NCBI GenBank assembly: GCA_023416955.1
Contig: JAEZGM010000019.1
Span: 124,001 to 188,000, forward strand
Reading direction: 5' to 3'
Source of the DNA: Bacillota bacterium
GTDB lineage: Bacteria > Bacillota > Clostridia > Oscillospirales > Acutalibacteraceae
DNA: 64,000 nt
Shown: piece by piece, positions 43,678-52,382 of the stretch
Layout of the letters: each line of letters opens with the position of its first letter
Position numbering within the stretch: the first letter of the stretch is position 1
Notes under the pieces: generated by a model
Told to the model about the DNA's origin: nothing
Seen by the model: the letters and a program-made list of their open reading frames with translations, nothing else
The model's database searches: none
Translations under genes and position numbers: made by a program

Positions 43678-45195
43678 ATGGGATTTGGTAACGCAAAAAT
43701 GATTTTGGATAGGGATTATCAGATCGGTTCGGTTGACCCGCGTATTTATGGGTCCTTTATTGAGCATTTGGGTCGGGCGGTGTACGGCGGAATTTATCAG
43801 CCGGGTCACCCGTCTGCCGATGAAAACGGATTCCGGCGGGATGTAATGGAGCTTGTAAAGGAATTGGATGTACCGATTGTCCGGTATCCGGGCGGGAATT
43901 TTGTTTCCCGCTTCAATTGGGAGGACAGTGTCGGTCCTGTAGCGCAGCGCCCGAGCCAGCTTGAGTTGGCATGGAGAAGTTTGGAAACGAACGAATTCGG
44001 TTTAAATGAATTTGCCAAGTGGACGCGGCATGTCAACTCCAGCGTGATGATGGCAGTAAACCTCGGCACACGCGGGATTCAGGACGCCTGCAACCTTTTG
44101 GAATATTGCAATCATTCGTCCGGCAGCAAGTACAGTGACTTAAGAATTCAGCATGGTGTAAAGAATCCCCTGGGTGTTAAAACATGGTGTCTGGGAAACG
44201 AGATGGACGGTCCCTGGCAAATCGGGCATAAGCTCCCGGAGGAATACGGAAGGCTTGCCGCCGAAACCGCCAAAGCAATGAAGCAGATCGACCCTGATAT
44301 TGAACTGGTTTCCTGCGGCAGCTCCAGCCCGGAAATGTCCACTTTCCCCGACTGGGAAGCGGCTACCCTCAGCCATACTTATGATGAAGTGGATTTCATT
44401 TCAATGCACCAGTATTTCGGAAACGCGGAAGATGACACGGAGAACTTTCTGGCAAAGTCCCTTGAAATGGATCGGTTTATCAGAACCGTCATCGCGACGT
44501 GTGACTATGTAAAGGCGAAAAAACGCAGCAAGAAGACGATCAACCTCAGCTTTGACGAGTGGAATGTTTGGTTCCACTCCAATGAAAAAGATAGCGAGAT
44601 TATGCGGAACGATCCCTGGCAGAAAGCGCCCCCGCTTCTGGAGGACATCTACACGTTTGAAGACGCGCTGATGGTCGGCTGCCTGCTGATTACGCTGCTG
44701 AAACATGCCGACCGTGTGAAAATGGCCTGTATGGCGCAGCTTGTCAATGTCATTGCTCCGATTATGACCGACCAAAACGGCGGTGCGTGGAGGCAGACCA
44801 TTTTTTATCCCTTCCTCCATGCTTCGAAATATGGCAGGGGCATCTCCCTGCAGCCGGTGATTTCGTCCCCCAAGTATGACAGCAAGGATTTCACCGACGT
44901 TCCCATGGTCGAATCGGCGGCGGTATATAACGAAGAGAAAAAAGAACTTACGATATTTGCGGTAAACAGAAGTCTTACCAAGGATTTGACACTGGAGTGT
45001 ACGGTAAGCGGTTTTGAAGGATTCCGGCTGGCAGAACATATTGTTCTGGAAAGTCAGGATATGAAGGCGGTCAATACGCTGGAAAGCAGCCCGGTAACAC
45101 CGCACAGCGCAAGCAATACGGTTTTGGAGGACAGTATCCTTACAGCAAAACTCGGCAAAGCGTCATGGAATGTGATTCGTCTGGTTCACCCTTAA
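43678..45195 (+). CDS. abfA: GH51 alpha-L-arabinofuranosidase
   Basis: This intracellular enzyme removes arabinofuranosyl units from arabino- or arabinoxylo-oligosaccharides. About 505 residues form a TIM barrel followed by a C-terminal beta domain, with no signal peptide. Family motifs are YGSFIEHLGRAVYGGIY, RYPGGNFVS, the acid/base Glu175 in CLGNEMDGPW and the nucleophile Glu294 in SFDEWNVW; their 119-residue spacing fits family 51. The start is uncertain among ATG 43660, 43666 and 43678; 43678 has GGAG 12 bp upstream and matches the usual N terminus best. It is the first gene of an operon with a binding protein, two permeases and a regulator. Confidence 0.93.
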   Translation: MGFGNAKMILDRDYQIGSVDPRIYGSFIEHLGRAVYGGIYQPGHPSADENGFRRDVMELVKELDVPIVRYPGGNFVSRFNWEDSVGPVAQRPSQLELAWRSLETNEFGLNEFAKWTRHVNSSVMMAVNLGTRGIQDACNLLEYCNHSSGSKYSDLRIQHGVKNPLGVKTWCLGNEMDGPWQIGHKLPEEYGRLAAETAKAMKQIDPDIELVSCGSSSPEMSTFPDWEAATLSHTYDEVDFISMHQYFGNAEDDTENFLAKSLEMDRFIRTVIATCDYVKAKKRSKKTINLSFDEWNVWFHSNEKDSEIMRNDPWQKAPPLLEDIYTFEDALMVGCLLITLLKHADRVKMACMAQLVNVIAPIMTDQNGGAWRQTIFYPFLHASKYGRGISLQPVISSPKYDSKDFTDVPMVESAAVYNEEKKELTIFAVNRSLTKDLTLECTVSGFEGFRLAEHIVLESQDMKAVNTLESSPVTPHSASNTVLEDSILTAKLGKASWNVIRLVHP

Positions 45196-45223
45196 AATTT
45201 ACATAAATTTGGGAGGATTTGGT

Positions 45224-46630
45224 ATGAAGAAAAGGCTCTTGGCGTTAATTCTTGCATGCACAATGATTGGAACCGCGCTCACGGGATGCTCGGACGGCAC
45301 GGAAAATCAGGGGTCAAAGAATTCCGCGGCGGCAAGTTCCGAAGCCGCAAGCAGTGAGGCCACAAGCAGCGAAGCGGCAAGCAGTGCGCCCACGGTAATT
45401 ACCGGCAACAAGGTTTCAGGCGCGACAGAACTGAGCATGTGGACCTTTGTCGACCTGCACGGCAAGTTTTATCAGACCATGGTTGACAGCTGGAACAAAG
45501 AACATCCGGACAAACCGATTAACCTGACCGTTACCGTTCTGCCTTACGACGATATGCACAATAAGCTGGCAATCGCGCTTCAGGCGAACGGCGAGGGAGC
45601 GCCAGATATCTGTGACATTGAGATCGGCAAATTTCCGAACTTCCTGCAGGGTACCCCACAGCTGGAAGACCTGACGGACGCTGTCGCGCCGTACCGCAAG
45701 GATTTGATTGAGTCCCGCCTGAAAATTTACAGCAAAGACGATAAGCTGTACGGAATCGATTTCCACGTCGGCGCGACGGTAATGTTCTACAATACCGAAA
45801 TGCTCGACAAAGCGGGCGTCGATTACAAAACCATTAAGACTTGGGACGATTATGCGGCAGCCGGCGCAAAAGTGCTGAAAGCAACCGGAAAGCCGATGGG
45901 AGTTGCTGAAACAAGCGCAAACTGGACGCTTTCCGCCATGCTTGCACAGCAGGGAAGCGATTACACAAAGGCAGATGGTTCGGTAAACGTAAACACACCT
46001 GAAATGAAGTTGGCGTTGACTACGCTTCAGAACATGCAGAAAAAAGGCATTATTGCCACGATTCCGGGCGGCCAGCCGGACACGGAAGAGGGCAGAGGCT
46101 ACATCAGCCAGCAGAACGTCGCTAGTTTTGCGATGCCGCTCTGGTATATGTCCCGCTTTACCGACTATATGCCCGACCTGAAGGGCAAATTCGCTATCGC
46201 ACCGGTTCCGACCTTCAAAGCCGGTCAGCCCCGCTCCGTCGGTCTTGGCGGTACGGGCACTGCAGTCATCAAAACCGGGAAGAATGTCGCGTTGGCAAAG
46301 GAATGGCTTGCTTACGCGAAGTTGTCGGAAACGGGCGAGCGCAATATCTGGAATGTTCTCGGATTTGACCCAATCAATACAAAGCTGTGGACGGACACAT
46401 CGCTGACAAAGGATAAGAGCAATAAATTCATTCAGTATTTCAAGACGAATCCGTTTGACACGCTGAACGAAATCAAGAATGAAATTCAGGCGATTAAGTC
46501 CGTCAGCGCTTCTCCGACTATTTATAATGCGCTGGACACGCAGGCGCTGAACTCCATTTTTGAAAATGGAGCGGATGTCGGCCAGACATTAAGTGATTTG
46601 CAGTCTCAGCTCGAGAATTCTGTAAGCTGA
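45224..46630 (+). CDS. Sugar-binding lipoprotein of the arabinoside locus
   Basis: This 468-residue family 1 binding protein has lipobox GTALTGC (Cys22) followed by a Ser/Ala-rich linker with EAASSEA-type repeats. Family landmarks are ELSMWTFVDLHGKFY, APDICDIEIGKFPNF, LYGIDFHVGATVMFYNTEML and a late GLGGTGTAVIK segment. GGGAGG lies 7-8 bp before ATG 45224. By association with GH51, arabinosyl oligosaccharides are the likely cargo. Confidence 0.92.
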   Translation: MKKRLLALILACTMIGTALTGCSDGTENQGSKNSAAASSEAASSEATSSEAASSAPTVITGNKVSGATELSMWTFVDLHGKFYQTMVDSWNKEHPDKPINLTVTVLPYDDMHNKLAIALQANGEGAPDICDIEIGKFPNFLQGTPQLEDLTDAVAPYRKDLIESRLKIYSKDDKLYGIDFHVGATVMFYNTEMLDKAGVDYKTIKTWDDYAAAGAKVLKATGKPMGVAETSANWTLSAMLAQQGSDYTKADGSVNVNTPEMKLALTTLQNMQKKGIIATIPGGQPDTEEGRGYISQQNVASFAMPLWYMSRFTDYMPDLKGKFAIAPVPTFKAGQPRSVGLGGTGTAVIKTGKNVALAKEWLAYAKLSETGERNIWNVLGFDPINTKLWTDTSLTKDKSNKFIQYFKTNPFDTLNEIKNEIQAIKSVSASPTIYNALDTQALNSIFENGADVGQTLSDLQSQLENSVS

Positions 46631-46642
46631 TTTCAACCAAAT

Positions 46643-46681
46643 GGGTATCATTCCATCGGAATAGCTGGTGGAATGATACTT
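46643..46681 (+). terminator. Hairpin between binding-protein and permease genes (arabinoside locus)
   Basis: GTATCATTCCA (46645-46655) pairs perfectly with TGGAATGATAC (46669-46679), followed by TTGTTTATGATTTT. It occupies the same operon position as the hairpin at 31606 and may limit permease expression or stabilise the binding-protein mRNA. Confidence 0.6.
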
Positions 46682-46710
46682 GTTTATGATTTTATGGGGT
46701 GATATTTATT

Positions 46711-47610
46711 ATGAACAGGGTTAAAAAGTTCATCTATTCTCAAAAAGCAGCCCCCTACATATTTATTCTGCCATTCGTTCTTATCTTTGTGATCTTTTTC
46801 GTGTATCCCATCATTAACACCGTAATCATGAGCTTTCAGACAATTTTACCCGGAGAAAGTAAGTTTATTGGGCTCGACAACTATACTAAAATGTTTCACG
46901 ATAAAAATTTCTACAGGGCGGTCAGCAACAGCTTCCTTTACACGCTTCTGACTTTGGCGCTGCTGATTCCGGTTCCGATGCTTCTTGCCTGCTTGATTGA
47001 CAGTAAGGTAATGGTCGGGCGCGGTTTCTTTAAGTCGGCAATGTTCGTCCCCGCGCTGACATCAGTTGTGGTCGCCGGTACGATATTTCGCCTGATTTTC
47101 GGAGAAATGCCGGGATCGCTTATGAACCAGATTATCGGAATGCTGGGCATGGCGCCGATTAAATGGCTGAAAATCCAATCCACCGGTTTTGCTACACTGG
47201 TGCTGCTCGCCTGCTGGCGATGGACTGGGGTGAATACGCTTTATTTTCTATCAGGACTGAAAAATATTCCGGCTGACCTTTATGAATCGGCTCAGATCGA
47301 TGGAGCCTCCGCATGGCAGACTTTCCGGAGAATTACGATTCCGATGCTGCGCCCCACGACGATTTATGTGCTGACCATCAGCATTTACGGCGGGCTTTCC
47401 ATGTTTACGGAAAGCTATATGCTTTGGAACGGGAACAACTCCCCCCAGAACATCGGGCTGACCATTGTAGGGTATTTGTACCGGCAGGGCTGGGAACAGA
47501 ACCGCATGGGCTATGCTTCGGCGGTCGGGCTGGTGCTATTAGTGATCGCAATGGTGATCAACATCACACAGCTGCGTCTGACCGGTGTTCTTGGAAAGGA
47601 GAAAAAATAA
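46711..47610 (+). CDS. ABC sugar permease of the arabinoside locus (MalF-like)
   Basis: This 300-residue CUT1 permease has six helices and the EAA loop YESAQIDGASAWQTFRRITIP. ATG 46711 has GGGGTGA 8 bp upstream and is preferred to the GTG four codons earlier. The next gene starts directly after its stop. Confidence 0.92.
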   Translation: MNRVKKFIYSQKAAPYIFILPFVLIFVIFFVYPIINTVIMSFQTILPGESKFIGLDNYTKMFHDKNFYRAVSNSFLYTLLTLALLIPVPMLLACLIDSKVMVGRGFFKSAMFVPALTSVVVAGTIFRLIFGEMPGSLMNQIIGMLGMAPIKWLKIQSTGFATLVLLACWRWTGVNTLYFLSGLKNIPADLYESAQIDGASAWQTFRRITIPMLRPTTIYVLTISIYGGLSMFTESYMLWNGNNSPQNIGLTIVGYLYRQGWEQNRMGYASAVGLVLLVIAMVINITQLRLTGVLGKEKK

Positions 47611-48477
47611 ATGGAAAAGTCCGTGAAAACTCCCATGGGTACCAAACAAAAATTTCTTCTGAACAGATGCCTCGTTCTTCTCCTTTTCTTGGCTTTGACT
47701 GTGCTGCTGATGCTGCCGCTGTATGCGATTTTCCTTGCGTCGTTTAAACCCGGTCAGGAACTGATTCGCTATGGACTGAATCTGAAATTGAATTTTACTG
47801 TCATGTCCCTTAAAAACTACCGCGAGCTTTTTTTCGGCAATAACAGTTATTTCATCTGGTTTCGCAACAGTTTTATTTTGACGATTGCACAAACGGTGAT
47901 TACGCTGCTGGTCAGCGCGTGTGTCGGTTACGGCTTTGCCATGTATGAATTCAAATATAAAAACTTTCTTTTTACCTGTGTCCTTCTTATCATGATGGTG
48001 CCCTTTGAAATTTTAATGCTGCCGATGTACCAGCAGACAATCACGATGCATTTAACAAACAAATACACCGGCATTATTCTTCCCTTTGTCGCGAACGCTT
48101 CCGCCGTTTTCTTTTTCCGGCAGTTTTTAAGCGGGATTCCGAAAGAAATTATGGACGCCGGGCGCGTGGACGGCGTTTCCGAATACGGTATTTTTGCGCG
48201 TTTGATTCTGCCGCTGATGAAGCCCGCTTTCGCCGCAATGGCCATATTAAATGGAATGAATAGCTGGAATAATTTCCTCTGGCCGTTGCTTGTACTGCGT
48301 GACGCGAAAAAGCTGACGCTTCCAATTGGCCTGAATACACTCATCACGCCTTATGGCAATAACTACGATCTTCTGGTGGCTGGATCGTGCTTCTCCATCT
48401 TCCCGATTCTGATTCTGTTCCTTTGCTTCCAGAAATATTTTATTGAGGGATTGACGGCGGGTAGCGTAAAAGGCTAG
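47611..48477 (+). CDS. ABC sugar permease of the arabinoside locus (MalG-like)
   Basis: This 288-residue CUT1 permease has six helices. The EAA loop reads MDAGRVDGVSEYGIFARLILP, with the usual EAA replaced by DAG. The C terminus QKYFIEGLTAGSVKG is standard. It abuts the upstream permease with no spacer; GGAGAAAA in the upstream gene end is the ribosome binding site. Confidence 0.92.
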   Translation: MEKSVKTPMGTKQKFLLNRCLVLLLFLALTVLLMLPLYAIFLASFKPGQELIRYGLNLKLNFTVMSLKNYRELFFGNNSYFIWFRNSFILTIAQTVITLLVSACVGYGFAMYEFKYKNFLFTCVLLIMMVPFEILMLPMYQQTITMHLTNKYTGIILPFVANASAVFFFRQFLSGIPKEIMDAGRVDGVSEYGIFARLILPLMKPAFAAMAILNGMNSWNNFLWPLLVLRDAKKLTLPIGLNTLITPYGNNYDLLVAGSCFSIFPILILFLCFQKYFIEGLTAGSVKG

Positions 48478-48524
48478 TATATGAATCAGAAAATACTGTA
48501 AATCTATGAAGGTAGGCAATTTGA

Positions 48525-49448
48525 ATGGTATATGAAGTATCCGTGGAAAATCTTCCGTTTTTTGAAGCGCTTGCCAGTGAAACACGGCTGAAAATTATTG
48601 GTAGGCTCGCGGAGAACGATTGTAATATTAAAGAGCTTGCGGAAAGTCTTGGCTTGAGCAGTGCCATTGTGACAAAGCATGTGCGGCAGCTTGAATTGGC
48701 GGGTGTTATCAAGACCAAGATGATGAAAAAAAACGGTTCGATACAGAAAATCTGTAGCCTGCCGAATTTTGAGTACCGTCTTCACATGCCGATTAAAATA
48801 CCGCAGGAAAGGGAGTTCCACGAATACTGTATTCCGGTAGGACAATACACTGATTTCGATATTCGTCCGACCTGCGGTCTCGCGAATGAAGACCATATCA
48901 TCGGGTATTTTGACGACCCCCGCTGCTTTCTGAACCCCGAACGCGTCACCGCCCAGATCATCTGGTTCGGTCAAGGTTATGTGGAGTATCAGTTCCCAAA
49001 TTTTTTGGATAAAAATGAAAAAATTGAGGAAGTCGAGCTTTCGATGGAATTAAGCTCGGAAGCGCCCGGCTTTAACGACGACTGCCCGTCCGATATTTCA
49101 TTCATGCTGAATGGTGTAAAGCTGTGCCAATGGACGAGTCCGGGTGATTTCGGGAAACGCAGAGGAATTTTGACGCCCTCATGGTGGGAGGTCAATCAGT
49201 ACGGGCTGCTGAAAACCATTCGGGTGAACTCCACGGGAGTTTATCTTGACGGGAACCGGCAGACCGGCGTCATGCTGAAGGACATTCCGGTGAACGGGCA
49301 GAAGTGGACATTGCGGTTTGAAGTGCCGTCCGACGCAAAAAATGTAGGCGGTTTCACGCTTTTTGGCCAGAAATTCGGCAGTTATCAGCAGGATATTGTC
49401 GTGCGTACATACTACAGTTCCGCGAAAAATGAACCAAGTCTTGGCTGA
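48525..49448 (+). CDS. Large ArsR-type regulator with C-terminal beta-sandwich-like domain
   Basis: This 307-residue protein has an N-terminal winged helix of ArsR type (about residues 8-80; FFEALASETRLKIIGRLAE, then ELAESLGLSSAIVTKHVRQLELAGVI), fused to a C-terminal region of about 220 residues that is rich in aromatic residues and predicted beta strands. Typical ArsR repressors have about 100 residues. The C-terminal part has an LNGVKLCQWTSPGDFG and GGFTLFGQKFGSYQQDI character suggesting a jelly-roll or ligand-binding fold, but I do not recognise a named family. It is the last gene of the arabinoside operon, 48 bp after the permease, so a sugar-responsive local regulator is the simplest reading. 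Confidence 0.85.
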   Translation: MVYEVSVENLPFFEALASETRLKIIGRLAENDCNIKELAESLGLSSAIVTKHVRQLELAGVIKTKMMKKNGSIQKICSLPNFEYRLHMPIKIPQEREFHEYCIPVGQYTDFDIRPTCGLANEDHIIGYFDDPRCFLNPERVTAQIIWFGQGYVEYQFPNFLDKNEKIEEVELSMELSSEAPGFNDDCPSDISFMLNGVKLCQWTSPGDFGKRRGILTPSWWEVNQYGLLKTIRVNSTGVYLDGNRQTGVMLKDIPVNGQKWTLRFEVPSDAKNVGGFTLFGQKFGSYQQDIVVRTYYSSAKNEPSLG

Positions 49449-49669
49449 GCTGGTACCATGTGCGGCGCCGCAGTGTGTAACCCCATGAGAAAGTACCGCG
49501 GATTCCCTCTTTCAGAAAGAGGGTACCACTCAGTTTAAAGTTCGCTATTTGCCCGTTTTGCGGCCGCATGGTTTAGTATGATGGCTGGAAGTTTTACGCT
49601 CATAGGCCGGAAATGAATTGTCCAAGCGGCCCGAAGAAGGTCCCGGAAAATTAAGTAAGTCCGATTATT

Positions 49670-49703
49670 GCAGCACCCTCCCCGCAAGAAGGGAGGGTGC
49701 TGC
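49670..49703 (+). terminator. 13-bp hairpin downstream of the arabinoside operon
   Basis: GCAGCACCCTCCC (49670-49682) pairs perfectly with GGGAGGGTGCTGC (49691-49703). The following sequence TGCTTTATC has only a weak T tract, so its role as a terminator is likely but not certain. Confidence 0.6.
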
Positions 49704-49790
49704 TGCTTTATCTGGGAAATCCCGTACCGGCGGATCGAATGCGGCTTTTAATCACAGAAATTAAAAATAAAGCAATAAAACAAAAAGCTA

Positions 49791-49819
49791 TTGACGGTAA
49801 AACAATATAGATATATACT
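49791..49819 (+). promoter_or_regulatory. Promoter of the zinc alcohol dehydrogenase gene
   Basis: TTGACG at 49791-49796 and TATACT at 49814-49819 are 17 bp apart, about 40 bp before the start codon. Confidence 0.75.
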
Positions 49820-49859
49820 TTTATAAAATTAGATAATAAAGTTTTGGAGGAGTGGAAAG

Positions 49860-50885
49860 ATGATTCAGCAAATAATGACAACTCCCGGTTTGATATCGTT
49901 TCAGGAGGTTTCTGTTCCCGAAGTGAAACCGGGTCAGGTTCTGCTTAAGATGAAGGAAATCGGAATCTGCGGTTCAGACATTCACGTATATCACGGTAAG
50001 CATCCCTATACGTCGTACCCTGTAACACAGGGTCACGAGGTTTCTGCTGAAGTGACGCAGTTGGGGGAAGGCGTTGTGAATCTGAAAGTGGGGCAGAAGG
50101 TAACGGTTCAGCCGCAGGTCGTTTGCGGTGAGTGCTATCCTTGCCGCCACGGGAAATATAATCTTTGCGAAAATCTGAAAGTGATGGGATTTCAGACAAC
50201 CGGAATGGCGTCGGAATTCTTTGCGGTGGACGCGGCCAAGGTCACACCATTGCCGGACGAGCTTTCATGGGATGAAGGCGCTATGATTGAGCCGCTGGCT
50301 GTCGCTGTTCACGCGGTAAAACAGGCAGGAGACCTGAACGGCAGAAAGATTGTGGTGCTGGGCGCGGGGCCGATCGGAAATCTGGTCGCACAAACCGCGC
50401 GCGGAATGGGTGCGCAGTCGGTCATGATCACCGATGTGAGCAAGTTCCGGCTGGACAAAGCGGCAGAGTGCGGAATTGATTTCTGTGTCAACACAAAGGA
50501 AAAAGACCTTGGTCAGGCTATTGATGAAGCATTCGGTGCCGACAAGGCAGATTTCATTTATGACTGCGCCGGAAATAATGTTACGATGGGTCAGGCAATC
50601 CGATATGCCCGAAAGGGCTCGACCATCATTTTGGTTGCTGTTTTTGCTGATATGGCTTCTGTTGACCTTGCCATGGCAAACGACCACGAGCTTACGATTG
50701 CGAGCAGCATGATGTACCGCAGTCCGGACTATGAGGATGCAATTCGGCTGGCAAGCACCAAGAAAGTTCAGCTTGCCCCATTGATGACCAAACGGTTTGC
50801 CTTCCGCGACTATTTGCAGGCGTACCAATATATAGACGCGAACCGTGAAACCACCATGAAAGTGATTATTAAAGTTACGGAGTAA
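49860..50885 (+). CDS. Zinc-dependent alcohol/polyol dehydrogenase
   Basis: This medium-chain dehydrogenase has 341 residues and would oxidise a polyol or sugar, or reduce the matching ketone, with NAD(P). Catalytic zinc ligands are Cys37 in GICGSD and His59/Glu60 in GHE; the structural zinc site is CGECYPCRHGKYNLC. The cofactor fold shows VVLGAGPIGNLVAQ. A sorbitol or L-iditol dehydrogenase-like role fits the overall pattern, but the substrate cannot be read from sequence. Ribosome binding site GGAGGAG precedes ATG 49860. It is a single-gene unit between its own promoter and a terminator. Confidence 0.92.
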   Translation: MIQQIMTTPGLISFQEVSVPEVKPGQVLLKMKEIGICGSDIHVYHGKHPYTSYPVTQGHEVSAEVTQLGEGVVNLKVGQKVTVQPQVVCGECYPCRHGKYNLCENLKVMGFQTTGMASEFFAVDAAKVTPLPDELSWDEGAMIEPLAVAVHAVKQAGDLNGRKIVVLGAGPIGNLVAQTARGMGAQSVMITDVSKFRLDKAAECGIDFCVNTKEKDLGQAIDEAFGADKADFIYDCAGNNVTMGQAIRYARKGSTIILVAVFADMASVDLAMANDHELTIASSMMYRSPDYEDAIRLASTKKVQLAPLMTKRFAFRDYLQAYQYIDANRETTMKVIIKVTE

Positions 50886-50930
50886 AAAAGCGCAGCACAG
50901 GAATTTGCACCCTGCGCTGCGTTTTTTAAT
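50884..50930 (+). terminator. Terminator after the ADH gene
   Basis: AAAAAGCGCAGC and GCTGCGTTTTTT form a stem with an inner part (CAGG with CCTG), directly after the stop codon and followed by T residues. It may also serve the convergent ROK gene. Confidence 0.8.
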
Positions 50931-50957
50931 ATCGGTATAGAAGGATTATGCGATTAC

Positions 50958-51028
50958 TATAGTCAGTGCATTTTAGAAAACATCCAAGAGAATGTAGATT
51001 GGTTCTGTTCTCGAATAAACTGACTATA
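50958..51028. repeat. TATAGTCAGTT palindromic repeat, copy 4 (71 bp)
   Basis: It runs from TATAGTCAGTGCATTTTAGA to AATAAACTGACTATA and is the same length as copy 3 in reverse orientation, with core CATCCAAGAGAATGTAGATT. It lies in the spacer between the convergent ADH and ROK genes. Confidence 0.72.
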
Positions 51029-51042
51029 TATGTCTGCATAGA

Positions 51043-52164
51043 TTACAGGCTGTCCAGAAAGCGTTTGTGATACAGCAGCGCGGCGCCCAACGCGCTTGCT
51101 TCCTCCCTGCATTTGCAGGAATGCAGATAACTTCCGTCGGGGGTGAAAATATTCCGTTTGGCCGCCCACCGCTGCAGGTCGGGAAGAAAAGCGTCCAGCT
51201 CCCTTCCGATGTCGCCGCCAAGCACAATATCACAGTCATACGACATACGCAGATTGTCCGCCGCGTCAATCAGGTGATCGGCATAGTCTTCCCATATTCC
51301 TACAGCGTGGGGGTTTTTGCCGCGCAGCTCACGAAAAAAAACATCAGGCTGCAGCCCGCTGTCACGAGCAAGCGAATGCCCGGAGCAGTATGCGTCCAGA
51401 CAGCCTTTCTTGCCGCAATAGCAGGTTTTCCCGTTTCGTTCCAGACACATATGGCCGAATTCACCGCCACGCTGATTCTGGCCCGTGTAAAGCGCGCCGT
51501 CCAGAAAAACCGCTCCGCCGATGCTGTCATTCAGAGAAAGATACAGCATATTTTGCACTTCGCCCATCGCGTGGACCTCTGCCAGCCCTGCCGCATTTGC
51601 ATCATTGCACAGGGTGCAGGGGAATGGAACAGCGGTGCTGAACCAGTCACAGAAAACATCTTTCAGATGCAGCGCATGCGAGTATAAAAGGCAGCGCCCG
51701 TCGTGGTCAACAATGCCCGGCACGGAGATACCCACGCCCAGCACAGTGCCGGTATCAATTTGATTTTTTCGCAAAAATGCATCCAGACTCAAGGAAAGCT
51801 TGGATTGATAGTCTTCGGTCATTGAAAAAGGTTTGGGAATGCGGATATGTGCTGTCGCTTCTCCGGCCAGGTCGATGACGGCAAGGCTGAAATATTCCTG
51901 CGCAATATCCAAGCCAATGGAGACATTGCGGCTTGCGTTGACAGCCAGTCCCTTTGCCTTACGGCCGCCGGTCGACTGCAGCTTTCCGGTTTCGCAAAGC
52001 AGGCCTGTCTCCAGAAGCTCGTTGACACACTGCAGCACAGTAGGAAAGCTTAGTCCAAGGGCCTGAACCAGTTCAGGCCTTGAGGACTGCTTTTGACGAT
52101 AAACCCAGTGAAAAATTTTACTTTTATTGGCGCGTTTAACATCAATATTAGTTTTTGCGGGCAT
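51043..52164 (-). CDS. ROK-family transcriptional regulator
   Basis: This 373-residue protein has an N-terminal winged helix (about residues 12-70; SRPELVQALGLSFPTVLQCVNELLETGLL) and a sugar-kinase-like ROK domain, with IGLDIAQEYFSLAVIDLAGE, GVGISVPGIVD, LCNDANAAGLAE and the zinc-binding segment CYCGKKGCLDAYCSG. NagC/XylR-type ROK regulators bind a sugar or sugar phosphate and repress local catabolic genes. Here it is divergent from the YesM-like kinase gene and convergent with the ADH gene; either neighbouring unit could be the target. Start ATG 52164 has GGATGATC upstream. Confidence 0.92.
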   Translation of the reverse strand: MPAKTNIDVKRANKSKIFHWVYRQKQSSRPELVQALGLSFPTVLQCVNELLETGLLCETGKLQSTGGRKAKGLAVNASRNVSIGLDIAQEYFSLAVIDLAGEATAHIRIPKPFSMTEDYQSKLSLSLDAFLRKNQIDTGTVLGVGISVPGIVDHDGRCLLYSHALHLKDVFCDWFSTAVPFPCTLCNDANAAGLAEVHAMGEVQNMLYLSLNDSIGGAVFLDGALYTGQNQRGGEFGHMCLERNGKTCYCGKKGCLDAYCSGHSLARDSGLQPDVFFRELRGKNPHAVGIWEDYADHLIDAADNLRMSYDCDIVLGGDIGRELDAFLPDLQRWAAKRNIFTPDGSYLHSCKCREEASALGAALLYHKRFLDSL

Positions 52165-52204
52165 GGGCGATCATCCTGACTGAATTAAATTATTTGATTT
52201 TTTT

Positions 52205-52233
52205 ATTGTAGAAGATTTTTTGAGAATAATCAA
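52205..52233 (-). promoter_or_regulatory. Promoter of the ROK regulator gene
   Basis: On the minus strand TTGATT (52233-52228) and TACAAT (52210-52205) are 17 bp apart. Confidence 0.6.
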
Positions 52234-52382
52234 GCAGATTCGGAAGAGACTCCAGAGTGGCGATTATCTTAAATATTGGCGCACAGATAATGAGTGTTTG
52301 CATAAACAGAGCAAAAAATGTCGCAATTTTATTCATTTGGAACCATAATCACACAGATTTCACAGTATAATATGACTGTAAA

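Larger units (their letters stand above)
49449..49859. other. Intergenic region with two hairpins and the ADH promoter
   Basis: The region is about 410 bp without a supported gene. It contains CCCTCTTTCAGAAAGAGGG at 49505-49523 (short hairpin), a 13-bp hairpin at 49670-49703 and the promoter at 49791-49819. Confidence 0.6.
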
